NCBI GenBank assembly: GCA_021808285.1 | Contig: JAKBBV010000004.1 | Span: 33,095 to 97,094, forward strand | Length of the DNA: 64,000 nt | Source of the DNA: Pseudomonadota bacterium | Lineage (GTDB): Bacteria > Pseudomonadota > Alphaproteobacteria > Caulobacterales > Caulobacteraceae | Direction: 5' to 3' | Shown: positions 9,502-18,637 of the stretch, in pieces | Layout: each line of letters starts with the position of its first letter | Numbering within the stretch: position 1 is the stretch's first letter | The notes under the pieces: model-generated | What the model was told of the DNA's origin: nothing | Databases searched by the model: none | The model's input: the letters and a program-made list of their open reading frames with translations, nothing else | Position numbers and translations under genes: made by a program

Positions 9502-10749
9502 GTGGGCCAGACATCGCAACCTTTCCCGATCCGAGCGGCGGGCCTCGTCGCCGGGGCCGCCTCGCTTGCGGCCCTGTCCGCCTGCGCCCCGCACAAACCG
9601 CCGCCGCCCGCGCCGGCGGTCGCCATCGCGAGCCCCCTGGCCATGAAGATGGTCGATTGGGACGACTATGACGGCCAATTCGTCGCCGTGAACTCCGTGG
9701 ACATCCGTCCCCGGGTCTCCGGCTATCTGATTCAGATCGGGTTCAAGGACGGCGAGCGGGTCAGGAAGGGCCAGGTCCTCTTCGTCGTCGATCCCCGGCC
9801 CTATCAGGCGGCGCTCGACCAGGCCAAGGGCCTTCAGGCGCACGATCAGGCCGCGCTCATCAACGCCCAGCAGCAGCTTGACCGCGGACGCACCCTGCTG
9901 GCGGCCAAGGCGATCAGCCAGCAAGCCTTCGAGGGCCTGGAGGCGGCGGAGCGTCAGGCCGAGGGCGATCTGGCGACGGCCAAGGCCAATGTCCAGGCGG
10001 CGGCCCTGAACGTCGCCTTCACCCGGGTGATCTCGCCCCTGGACGGCCGGGTCTCCGACCGCCGCGTCTCGGTGGGCAATCTGGTCACCGCCGACGCCAC
10101 CGTGCTGACCAATGTGGTCAGCGACGATCCGATCTGGTTCCTGTTCTCGGGTCCGGAGTCGCTCTATCTGAAATATCGTCGCGAGGCGGCGGCGGGCGCG
10201 CGGCCGGCGGCGCACAACGCCCCCCTGCCGGTGCAGATCCAGCTTCAGGACGATGCCTCCTTCCGTCTGAAGGGCCGAATGGACTTTGTCGACAATCAGA
10301 TCGATCCCAGCTCCGGCGCCATCCGCGAGCGGGCGGTGATCGAGAACCCGGACGGGTTTCTGACCCCCGGCATGTTCGGACATCTGCGGCTGCAGGGCTC
10401 TGACCCCTATCCCGCCCTCCTGGTGCCGGACGCCGCGATCCTGACCGATCTCAATCGCCGCGTGGTCTATGTGCTAGGTCCGGGCGACAAGGTGGTGGAG
10501 ACGCCGATCACGCCGGGGCCGGTGTGGCGCGGGCTTCGCGTCATTCGCGCCGGCCTCAAACCGACCGACCGGGTGATCATCGATGGACTGAACAGCGCCC
10601 GCCCCGGCGCCGTGGTGAAGCCCCACCCTGGCGTGATCGCGCCTCTGGCGCCGCACGGTGACGCCCCGGGACCGGGCTATACCGAGCCGACGCCCACCGC
10701 CGCCGTTCCCGCCGGGGACGTGGCCGGGGACGTGGCTGGAGCGCCATGA
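9502..10749 (+). CDS. RND efflux periplasmic adaptor (AcrA/MexA family lipoprotein)
   Basis: Lipobox-like LAALSACAP; VDIRPRVSGYLIQIGFKDGERVRKGQVLFVVDPRPYQAAL; GTG start. Confidence 0.92.
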   Translation: MGQTSQPFPIRAAGLVAGAASLAALSACAPHKPPPPAPAVAIASPLAMKMVDWDDYDGQFVAVNSVDIRPRVSGYLIQIGFKDGERVRKGQVLFVVDPRPYQAALDQAKGLQAHDQAALINAQQQLDRGRTLLAAKAISQQAFEGLEAAERQAEGDLATAKANVQAAALNVAFTRVISPLDGRVSDRRVSVGNLVTADATVLTNVVSDDPIWFLFSGPESLYLKYRREAAAGARPAAHNAPLPVQIQLQDDASFRLKGRMDFVDNQIDPSSGAIRERAVIENPDGFLTPGMFGHLRLQGSDPYPALLVPDAAILTDLNRRVVYVLGPGDKVVETPITPGPVWRGLRVIRAGLKPTDRVIIDGLNSARPGAVVKPHPGVIAPLAPHGDAPGPGYTEPTPTAAVPAGDVAGDVAGAP

Positions 10750-13700
10750 AACTCTCGCACTTCTTCATCGACCGGCCGGTGTTCGCCGCGGTCGTGGCGA
10801 TCATCATCACCCTCGTCGGGGCCATCGCCTATCCGACCCTGCCGGTGGGTCAGTATCCGGAAATCTCGCCGCCGACGGTGACCATCACCGCCTCCTATCC
10901 CGGGGCCGACGCCGAGACCCTGGCCAATACCGTGTCCGACCCCATCGAGGAGTCGGTCAATGGCGTCGAGCAGCTGCTCTACATGTCGTCCCAGTCCACG
11001 GGCGACGGCAAGCTGCAGATCACCTGCACCTTCGCGCTCGGCAGCGATCCGAATGTGGATCAGGTGCTGGTGGAGAACCGGGTGGCCAACGCCACGCCCC
11101 TGCTACCGCCGGAGGTGCAGGCCGTGGGCGTCAGCGTGCGCAAGGCGACGCCGGATTTCCTCCTGGCCGTGCACATGTATTCGCCCGACGGCTCGCGCGA
11201 CCAGCAATACATCGCCAACTATGTGGGTCTGCACATCAAGGACGAGATCCTGCGCATCTACGGCGTCGGCGACATGGTCAGCCGGGCGGCGCGCGACTTC
11301 GCCATGCGCATCTGGATCGATCCGGACAAGGCCGCGGCGCGCGGCGTCACCGCCGACGACATCGTCAATGCGCTGAGGTCGCACAATGTCCAGATCGCCG
11401 CGGGCGCGGTGGGCCAGCCGCCGCAGCGCGCGGGGGTCAGCGCCTATCAGCTCAATGTCCAGGCCAAGGGACGCCTCTCCACGCCCGAGGAGTTCGGGAA
11501 CATCGTCATCAAGAGCGACGCCCAGGGCCGGGTGACCCGGGTCGTGGACGTGGCGCGGGTGGAGCTCGGCGCGGCGGACTACACCACCGACGCCTTTCTC
11601 AACGACAAGCCGGCCGTGGCCTTCGGGGTGCTGCAGCTTCCCGGCTCCAACGCCGTCCAGACCGAGCGGGCGATCAAGGCCAAGATGGCCGAGCTGAAGA
11701 AGAACTTCCCGCCCGGCCTCGACTACCGGATCATCTATGACCCCACCGACTATGTGAACGCCTCGATCCAGGAGGTCTACAAGACCCTGTTCGAAGCCCT
11801 GGTTCTGGTGGTGATCGTGGTGATGGTCTTCCTGCAGAGCTGGCGGGCGGCGATCATCCCCGTGGTCGCCATACCGGTATCGCTCATCGGCACCTTCGCG
11901 GTCATGGCGGCGTTCGGCTTCTCGCTGAACAGCCTTTCCCTGTTCGGGCTCGTCCTGGCCATCGGCATCGTCGTCGATGACGCCATCGTCGTGGTCGAGA
12001 ATATCGAGCGCCACCTGCGGGAGGGACGAACCCCGGCCGAGGCGGCGCATCTGACCATGGACGAGGTGGGCGGCGCGCTCATCGCCATCGCTCTGGTGCT
12101 GACGGCGGTGTTCGTGCCCACGGCCTTCATCGGCGGCATATCGGGCCAGTTCTACAAGCAGTTCGCCCTGACCATCGCCACGGCGACGGTGTTTTCCCTT
12201 ATCGTGTCGCTGACCCTGTCGCCGGCGCTCGCGGCCCTTCTGATGAAGCCCCATCTGGAACCCCACGCCGCGGCGCCGACCTGGAAGAGTGCGCCCCTGG
12301 CCCGGTTCGGCCTCCTCTTCAACACCGCCTTCGATCGCCTGAGCGGCGGCTATTCGCGCTTCATCCACCGCGTGGTGCGGGTCCTGGCGGTAATGCTCGT
12401 TCTCTATGCCGGCCTCCTCGCCCTCACCGGATGGCGCCTGGCCGACACGCCGCGCGGCTTCATCCCCGACCAGGACCAGGGCAATATCATCGTCGCCGGC
12501 TCGCTGCCGCCAGGCGCGTCCCTCGCGCGCACCGATCAGGTGGCCCAGGAGATCATCCGATCCATGCTCAAGGAGCCTGGCATCCTCGCCGGCTCGGTCT
12601 ATGCGGGAGTAGACCCCACCACCCAGACCACGGCCTCCAACGGCATCCAGATCTATCTGATCTTCCAGTCCTTCGCGTGGCGACAGGCGCATCACATCAC
12701 CTATCGCGATCTGCTGCGGCGCCTTCGCGCCCGGGCCGCGACCTTCACCGACGCCGACGTTCGAATCATCGAACAGCCGCCCGTGCGCGGGCTCAGCGTC
12801 ACCGGCGGGTTCAAGATGATCGTCGAGGATCAGGCCGGGGGATCGCTCCAGCGGCTTGAGCAGGCCGCCAACGCCGTCGCCGCAGCGGCCAACAAGGATC
12901 CGGTGATCGACCGCGCCTTCGTCACCTTCAACACCAAGACCCCGCGCATCTTCGCCGACATCGACCGGCTCAAGGCCGAGATGCTGGGCGTGCCCGACAG
13001 CGCCGTCTTCGATACGCTTCAGGTTTATCTGGGCTCGGAGTTCGTCAACGATTTCAACCTCTTCAACCGGACGTTCCAGGTCTATGCCCAGGCCGACCAG
13101 CGCTTCCGCCAGGACCCGGCCCAGATCGGGACCTTCCAGACCCGCTCGACCTCGGGGGCGATGACGCCGCTGGGATCGGTGATCACCGTGCACCGCACCA
13201 CCGGGCCCTACCGCGTCCTGCGCTATAATCTCTACCAGGCGGCGGAGGTCCAGGGCGGGGTCCGGCAGGGCTATTCCAGCGGCCAGGGGCTGGCGGAGAT
13301 GGAGAAGATCGCCAGGCGCGTCCTGCCGCCTGGCTATGGCTTCGAGTGGACCGAACTCAGCTATCAGGAGAAGCTGGCGGGCAATACCGGCCTCCTGGTC
13401 TTCGGCCTCGCAGTCGTGTTCGTCTATCTCGTCCTGGCCGCGCTCTATGAGAGCGTGACCCTGCCGCTGTCGGTCATTCTCATCGTGCCCATGTGCATCC
13501 TGGCGGCGATGATCGGGGTGAACATCTGGGGCCTGGACAACAGCATCCTCACCCAGGTGGGGCTGGTGGTGCTGGTGGGGCTGGCGGCCAAGAACGCGAT
13601 CCTGATCGTGGAGTTCGCGCGTCAGGGCGAGCTGGAGCTGGGACATGAGCGTCACGAGGCGGCGGCGGAGGCGGGTCGCACCCGACTGCGGCCCATCCTG

Positions 13701-13934
13701 ATGACGTCCTTCGCCTTTATCTTCGGCGTCGCGCCCCTGGCCTTCGCCGTCGGCGCCGGGGCGGAGATGCGCCGGGCCCTGGGCGTCGCGGTGTTCGCCG
13801 GGATGATCGGCGTGACTGTGTTCGGCCTGATTTTCACCCCGGCCTTCTATGTGGTGTTCCGCAATCTCTCGGACCGTCTGCCCAAGCCGGCCGCGCGCAA
13901 GGCCGCCCCGGAGCGGCCGCTGGATGCGCCATGA
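10746..13934 (+). CDS. RND efflux permease, HAE1 family (AcrB-like)
   Basis: MKLSHFFIDRPVFAAVVAIIITLVGAIAYPTLPVGQYPEISPPTVTITASYPGADAETLANTV; 1062 aa; ATGA overlap with the adaptor gene. Confidence 0.96.
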   Translation: MKLSHFFIDRPVFAAVVAIIITLVGAIAYPTLPVGQYPEISPPTVTITASYPGADAETLANTVSDPIEESVNGVEQLLYMSSQSTGDGKLQITCTFALGSDPNVDQVLVENRVANATPLLPPEVQAVGVSVRKATPDFLLAVHMYSPDGSRDQQYIANYVGLHIKDEILRIYGVGDMVSRAARDFAMRIWIDPDKAAARGVTADDIVNALRSHNVQIAAGAVGQPPQRAGVSAYQLNVQAKGRLSTPEEFGNIVIKSDAQGRVTRVVDVARVELGAADYTTDAFLNDKPAVAFGVLQLPGSNAVQTERAIKAKMAELKKNFPPGLDYRIIYDPTDYVNASIQEVYKTLFEALVLVVIVVMVFLQSWRAAIIPVVAIPVSLIGTFAVMAAFGFSLNSLSLFGLVLAIGIVVDDAIVVVENIERHLREGRTPAEAAHLTMDEVGGALIAIALVLTAVFVPTAFIGGISGQFYKQFALTIATATVFSLIVSLTLSPALAALLMKPHLEPHAAAPTWKSAPLARFGLLFNTAFDRLSGGYSRFIHRVVRVLAVMLVLYAGLLALTGWRLADTPRGFIPDQDQGNIIVAGSLPPGASLARTDQVAQEIIRSMLKEPGILAGSVYAGVDPTTQTTASNGIQIYLIFQSFAWRQAHHITYRDLLRRLRARAATFTDADVRIIEQPPVRGLSVTGGFKMIVEDQAGGSLQRLEQAANAVAAAANKDPVIDRAFVTFNTKTPRIFADIDRLKAEMLGVPDSAVFDTLQVYLGSEFVNDFNLFNRTFQVYAQADQRFRQDPAQIGTFQTRSTSGAMTPLGSVITVHRTTGPYRVLRYNLYQAAEVQGGVRQGYSSGQGLAEMEKIARRVLPPGYGFEWTELSYQEKLAGNTGLLVFGLAVVFVYLVLAALYESVTLPLSVILIVPMCILAAMIGVNIWGLDNSILTQVGLVVLVGLAAKNAILIVEFARQGELELGHERHEAAAEAGRTRLRPILMTSFAFIFGVAPLAFAVGAGAEMRRALGVAVFAGMIGVTVFGLIFTPAFYVVFRNLSDRLPKPAARKAAPERPLDAP

Positions 13935-15364
13935 GGGCCTTGTCGCGCCTGGGACTGATCCTCTTGACCACAGCGGCGGCGGGTTGCGTGGTCGGCCCCC
14001 GCTATCGCGCGCCCGGAGCGCCCGCCTCCGCCCGCGGCGCGTTCCAGACTCCGGCCCCGAATGTCGCCGCCTCGCAGCCCCTGCCGGCCCGCTGGTGGCG
14101 GCTCTATGATGACGCCCGTCTCGATGCCCTGGTCGAGCAGGCCCTGACCGAGAACGCGGATCTTAAGACCGCGCAGTCGAACCTGCTCTATGCTCAGGCG
14201 GTGCTGCGGGAGGCCGAGGATGGGCGATATCCGGGAACCACTCTCACCAGCCAGGCCAGTTTCGGCAAGGCCTTCCTGCCCACCAAGCTGCTGACCACGC
14301 CGCGCACCTACGAACTGGCCGGGTTCAGCGCCTCCTATCAGGTGGATCTCTTCGGCCGTCTGACCCAGACCATCCGCGCCGCCCGGGCCGACGCGGAAGC
14401 GGCGGCGGCGACGCGCGACCTTGTCCGCGTCACCGTGGCGGCGGCGACGGCCAGCGCCTACGCCAATGCCTGCGGCTATGGCGAACAGATCGCCGCCGCA
14501 CGCGAGTCCCTGGCCATCGTTCAGCACGACTACGACCTCACGGTCTCACAGCGCGACGCCGGAGCGCTGTCGGATGTCGATGTGGACCGCGAACGCGTCC
14601 TGCTGGAGCAGACCCGCGCCGCGATCCCGCCGCTCGAAGGGGCCAAGCGGGCGCAGATCTATGTGCTGACGGCGCTGATCGGCGAGACCCCCGATCACGC
14701 CCCGGCCGCGGCGGTTGCCTGCGCCGCCCCCCCCAGGCTCGATCGCCCCCTGCCGGTGGGCGACGGCGCCGCCCTCATCAAGCGGCGTCCGGACGTGCGC
14801 GCCGCCGAACGTCAGCTGGCCGCCGCCACCGCCGATATCGGCGTCGCCACCGCGGCTCTCTATCCCTCGATCACGCTTGGAGGCGCCTACAATACCGGCG
14901 CCGCGACCCCCGCCGGCCTCGGCCGCGTCGCCAACACGCTTTACAATATCGGCCCATTGGTGAGCTGGAATGTGCCCAACCTGCTGATCGCGCGGGACCA
15001 CATCCGCGAAGCCAACGCCGAGGCCCAGGGGGCCCTGGCCAATTTCGACTCCACGGTGCTCAAGGCGCTCAGCGAAACCGAGCAGGCCCTGTCGGTCTAT
15101 GAGGCCGAGCTGGCCCATCACAAGGCCCTGGTCGCCGCCCAGGTCGCGGCCCAGGCTGTCCTGAAGCCTTCGAATGTCCAGTTCCGCGCCGGATCGTACA
15201 GCCTCATCGACTTTCTGAATGTGCAGGCGAGCGCGGTCAGCGCCAATCAGGCCGTCGCAGCCTCGGATCAGGCCCTGGCCGCCGACCAGATCGTCGTCTT
15301 CCAGGCCCTGGGCGGGGGCTGGGAGGAGGCCCCGCCCGTCACGCCGCCGCCGCCGCCCCGCTGA
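13931..15364 (+). CDS. efflux transporter outer membrane lipoprotein (NodT family)
   Basis: Lipoprotein leader TTAAAGCVVGPRYRAP; RPDVRAAERQLAAATADIGVATAALYPSITL; overlaps the permease stop. Confidence 0.94.
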   Translation: MRALSRLGLILLTTAAAGCVVGPRYRAPGAPASARGAFQTPAPNVAASQPLPARWWRLYDDARLDALVEQALTENADLKTAQSNLLYAQAVLREAEDGRYPGTTLTSQASFGKAFLPTKLLTTPRTYELAGFSASYQVDLFGRLTQTIRAARADAEAAAATRDLVRVTVAAATASAYANACGYGEQIAAARESLAIVQHDYDLTVSQRDAGALSDVDVDRERVLLEQTRAAIPPLEGAKRAQIYVLTALIGETPDHAPAAAVACAAPPRLDRPLPVGDGAALIKRRPDVRAAERQLAAATADIGVATAALYPSITLGGAYNTGAATPAGLGRVANTLYNIGPLVSWNVPNLLIARDHIREANAEAQGALANFDSTVLKALSETEQALSVYEAELAHHKALVAAQVAAQAVLKPSNVQFRAGSYSLIDFLNVQASAVSANQAVAASDQALAADQIVVFQALGGGWEEAPPVTPPPPPR

Positions 15365-15482
15365 ATCTTCGCACGTCCTCGCGCTCGCTGTCCGCCTGAT
15401 GTCGTCCCGTTGACGGGTCGAAGACGTGTGCGGCTATCTTCGCCGCGGTCTATGTCCGGCGTCGAAGACGAAGGGACCTCGC

Positions 15483-15965
15483 ATGCGAATTCAGAAGCTC
15501 CGGCTTCAGCGCGGATGGTCGCAGGAACAGCTCGCCGAGGTGAGCGGTTTGAGCGCCCGAACCGTTCAGCGGATCGAGAAGGGCCAGGTGGCCAGTCTCG
15601 AAACCCTCAAGGCGCTGGCCGCGGCGTTCGAGGTCGACCTCGCCCAGATCCAGGAGCCCGACATGACGCCCGCCGCCCCCCCAAACGTCTCCGCCTCCGC
15701 CGGCTTGGACGCCGAAGAAGCCCTCGCCTTCGCCCATGTGCGCAAGGTGCGCGGCTTCTATCTGCACCTTGTCCAGTATGGGATCGTGGTCGGCTTTCTG
15801 GCCGTCCTCAACCTTGCGACCTCGCCGCGCTATCTTTGGTTCCTGTGGGTCGTGTTCGGCTGGGGCGTCGGGGTGATGGCCCACGCCATGAGCCTTTGGA
15901 CCCCGTTCTTTGGCGGCGACTGGGAAAAGCGCCAGGTGGAGAAGCGCCTCGGCCGCAAGCTCTGA
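15483..15965 (+). CDS. XRE-type helix-turn-helix protein with C-terminal 2TM domain
   Basis: MRIQKLRLQRGWSQEQLAEVSGLSARTVQRIEKGQVASLETLKALAAAFEVDL followed by two hydrophobic helices. Confidence 0.85.
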   Translation: MRIQKLRLQRGWSQEQLAEVSGLSARTVQRIEKGQVASLETLKALAAAFEVDLAQIQEPDMTPAAPPNVSASAGLDAEEALAFAHVRKVRGFYLHLVQYGIVVGFLAVLNLATSPRYLWFLWVVFGWGVGVMAHAMSLWTPFFGGDWEKRQVEKRLGRKL

Positions 15966-16030
15966 GCGGACGCGCGGCGCCGGATCACTGAAGGGATTGC
16001 TAAACTGTTGGCGGCGGAGTAGTTAGGCAA

Positions 16031-16369
16031 ATGCTTAACCAAACGCCTCCGCTCGATCGCGTCTTCCACGCCCTGGCCGATCCCAGCCGCCTCGCCATGG
16101 TGGAGCGCCTGGGTCAGGGGCCGGCCCCGGTGAGCGAACTGGCCCAACCGCTGAGCATGTCGCTCCCGGCCGTGCTCCAGCACCTGGGAGTCCTGGAAGC
16201 CGCCGGCCTGATCCGATCGCACAAACAGGGCCGGGTCCGGATCTGCGCGCTGGAGATCCAGACGCTGGGCCGGCTCGACGCCTGGCTGGCGGCCCAGAAG
16301 TCGGAATGGGAGCGCCGCCTCGACCGCCTGGGCGACTATCTGGACGCCATCGCCCGCTCCGACGCCTGA
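16031..16369 (+). CDS. ArsR-family winged-helix transcriptional regulator
   Basis: VFHALADPSRLAMVERLGQGPAPVSELAQPLSMSLPAVLQHLGVLEAAGLIRSHKQGRVR. Confidence 0.93.
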   Translation: MLNQTPPLDRVFHALADPSRLAMVERLGQGPAPVSELAQPLSMSLPAVLQHLGVLEAAGLIRSHKQGRVRICALEIQTLGRLDAWLAAQKSEWERRLDRLGDYLDAIARSDA

Positions 16370-16399
16370 TCCCATCCCGTTGATTTGAGGACGCCCCCC

Positions 16400-17353
16400 A
16401 TGACCCCGCCTGCCGACGCCCCTCCGACTCTGCGCTTCACCCGCGATTTTCATGCGCCGCCGGAGCTGGTGTTCCGGGCGTGGACGCGGGCCGAGCACGT
16501 CTGCCGGTGGTTCGCCCCCGAGCCCCTCACCGTCCCCGAGGCCAAGATCGAGGCGCGGGTCGGCGGGGCCTGGAACGTCACCATGCGGATGCCCGGCGGC
16601 GAGCTTCACCGCATGGAGGGCGAGGTGCTGGAGATCGCGCCGCCCCATCGCCTGGCAATCCGCATGCGCATCTTTGATGACGCGGGCGCGACCCTGTTCA
16701 CGGCCCACACCACCGCGCAGTTCCGACACGGCCCCTCCGGCGGCACGCGCCTGGACATCGAGCAGACCTATGACCTTATCGACCTCGAACGCGCCGCGCC
16801 GATGGTCGGCGGGGCCGAGGCGGGATGGCGCTCCTCTCTGGACAATCTCGGCCGCGAGGTCGCGCGGCTCCTGGCCGAGGTCCAGCCGGCCGCCCCGGTC
16901 GTCCATGGCGCCTTCACCGTGGCCCGCACCTACGCCCACCCGCCGGAGCGGCTCTGGCGGGCCCTGACCGAAACCGAGGCCAAGGCGCGCTGGTTCGCTG
17001 GCCCGGGCTCCGGCTTCGAGACGCTGGAGCGATCCCTGGACCTGCGCCAAGGCGGCGAGGAAACGGTGACGGGGCGCTGGGCCGACGGCACGGTGACCCG
17101 GTATCGCGCGACCTATTTCGATATCACGCCGCGATCACGGCTGGTCTACGCCTATGAGCTGAGCCTGAACGGCCGGAAGATCTCGGTGTCTCTGGCGACC
17201 GTGGAGATCACCGCGGAGGGGGCGGGAACGCGCCTTTCCATCACGGAGCAGGGGGCCTTTCTCGACGGCTACGAGGACGGCGGCGCGCGCGAGCAGGGCA
17301 CGGCGGGCCTTCTTGAGACCCTGGCGGCGTCGCTCGACGAAGAGGGCGAATGA
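16400..17353 (+). CDS. tandem SRPBCC (AHSA1-type) domain protein
   Basis: Two AHSA1-like halves: FTRDFHAPPELVFRAWTRAEHVCRWFAPE and FTVARTYAHPPERLWRALTETEAKARWFAGP. Confidence 0.88.
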   Translation: MTPPADAPPTLRFTRDFHAPPELVFRAWTRAEHVCRWFAPEPLTVPEAKIEARVGGAWNVTMRMPGGELHRMEGEVLEIAPPHRLAIRMRIFDDAGATLFTAHTTAQFRHGPSGGTRLDIEQTYDLIDLERAAPMVGGAEAGWRSSLDNLGREVARLLAEVQPAAPVVHGAFTVARTYAHPPERLWRALTETEAKARWFAGPGSGFETLERSLDLRQGGEETVTGRWADGTVTRYRATYFDITPRSRLVYAYELSLNGRKISVSLATVEITAEGAGTRLSITEQGAFLDGYEDGGAREQGTAGLLETLAASLDEEGE

Positions 17354-17380
17354 CGAGCTGACGGACTCGTTTTCGCCCGT

Positions 17381-17456
17381 CGCCGTTCGCTCCAGAGTCA
17401 AGCGCTCATGCGCCGCTTGGCCGTCCAGACAGTCGGCACCTGGTCGGACGGCGCTC
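17381..17456 (+). repeat. dispersed degenerate intergenic repeat, copy A
   Basis: Ungapped 76-bp alignment to 18430-18505, 21 mismatches by hand count (about 72%). Confidence 0.6.
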
Positions 17457-17464
17457 CCGCCCCC

Positions 17465-18355
17465 CTACTCGGCGGCGACGCTTGGGGGGGTATAGCCGGC
17501 CTTCTGCAGCTCCAGGCGACTTTGGGCCCAGCCCTGCTCAGGGACGGTCTCGCCGGTGCGGTCGGCGAGCTCGGCCCAGCGCGCCAGCAGGGCCTCGGCC
17601 GAGGGCGGTTCGCCGTCGAGATGAATGCCCTGGGTGAGGGTGAGGTGGGCCAGTTCGAAGCCGCCGGCGCCGGCGCAGACAATGGCGCGCGTCGGGGCCT
17701 CTTCCGACGCCAGGGCCAGGACGGCCGGGCTCACCAGCTCGGGGCGGAGGCGTTCAAGCTGCTCCCTCGGCAGGATGCCCTCCATCATCTGCGTCGCCGC
17801 CGTGGGGGCCAGACAGTTAACGCGAATGCCGTACTTCGCGCCTTCCAGGGCCAGGGTCTGCATCAGCCCCACCAGAGCCAGCTTGGCGGCGCCGTAGTTG
17901 GACTGGCCGAAGTTTCCATAAAGACCCGAGGAGGAGGTGGTCATGATGATGCGGCCATAGGCCTGCTCGCGCATGGGCTCCCAGACCGCCTTGGTGCAAT
18001 TGGCCGCGCCCATCAGATGGACATCCACCACGAGGCGGAAGTCGTCGAGGGTCATCTTGGCGAAGGTGCGGTCGCGCAGGATCCCGGCGTTATTGACCAG
18101 GATATCGACCCGGCCCCAGGTCCCCAGGGTCTCCTCGACGATCTCGCCCATTCTGGTCTCGTCGGTGACCGAGCCCAGGGCCGCGCGCGCCTTGCCTCCG
18201 GCGGCGCGAATCTCGTCCGCCACGGTCTCCGCCGCCGGTCCAAGATCATTCACCACCACCCTGGCGCCGCGTTCGGCCAGAAGCCGCGCATGAGCCCGGC
18301 CAAGGCCTCCGCCCGCGCCCGTGACCATGGCCACGCGTCCCGTCAGATCAATCAC
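17465..18355 (-). CDS. SDR family NAD(P)-dependent oxidoreductase
   Basis: VIDLTGRVAMVTGAGGGLGRAHARLLAERGARVVVNDL; DILVNNAGILRD; active-site SGLYGNFGQSNYGAAKLALVG; GTG start at 18355. Confidence 0.92.
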   Translation of the reverse strand: MIDLTGRVAMVTGAGGGLGRAHARLLAERGARVVVNDLGPAAETVADEIRAAGGKARAALGSVTDETRMGEIVEETLGTWGRVDILVNNAGILRDRTFAKMTLDDFRLVVDVHLMGAANCTKAVWEPMREQAYGRIIMTTSSSGLYGNFGQSNYGAAKLALVGLMQTLALEGAKYGIRVNCLAPTAATQMMEGILPREQLERLRPELVSPAVLALASEEAPTRAIVCAGAGGFELAHLTLTQGIHLDGEPPSAEALLARWAELADRTGETVPEQGWAQSRLELQKAGYTPPSVAAE

Positions 18356-18429
18356 CCAAACCTCCTGCAAGCCCCAGCGGACAGGCGCCGCCAAAGCGGT
18401 TCGCGCACGGACGGAATCGCGAGATCGAC

Positions 18430-18505
18430 CCCCGTCCGCTCTGGAGTCACGCGTCCGCGCGCCGTCTCACCGCCCAGACCGTTCCCATCTGGTCGAACAG
18501 CGCTC
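18430..18505 (+). repeat. dispersed degenerate intergenic repeat, copy B
   Basis: Aligns to copy A (76 bp) and to copy C (about 82% over 45 bp by hand count). Confidence 0.6.
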
Positions 18506-18637
18506 TAACCGGTCGGTCGCGAGTCCGTCAAGATTTTCGCTCTTACAAGAATGAGTATTGACAGGAGAGCGAAGACAAGCGAGCTAAACCCCACGCGCCG
18601 CAGAGCGCTGAAGTGATTTTGGGCATGGGGAGGAACC

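Noticed and set aside
11103-13655. 850-aa minus-strand ORF antisense to the RND permease
   Set aside because: Shadow ORF caused by high GC; His/Gln/Arg/Gly-rich low-complexity translation, while the plus strand encodes an unmistakable AcrB homologue.
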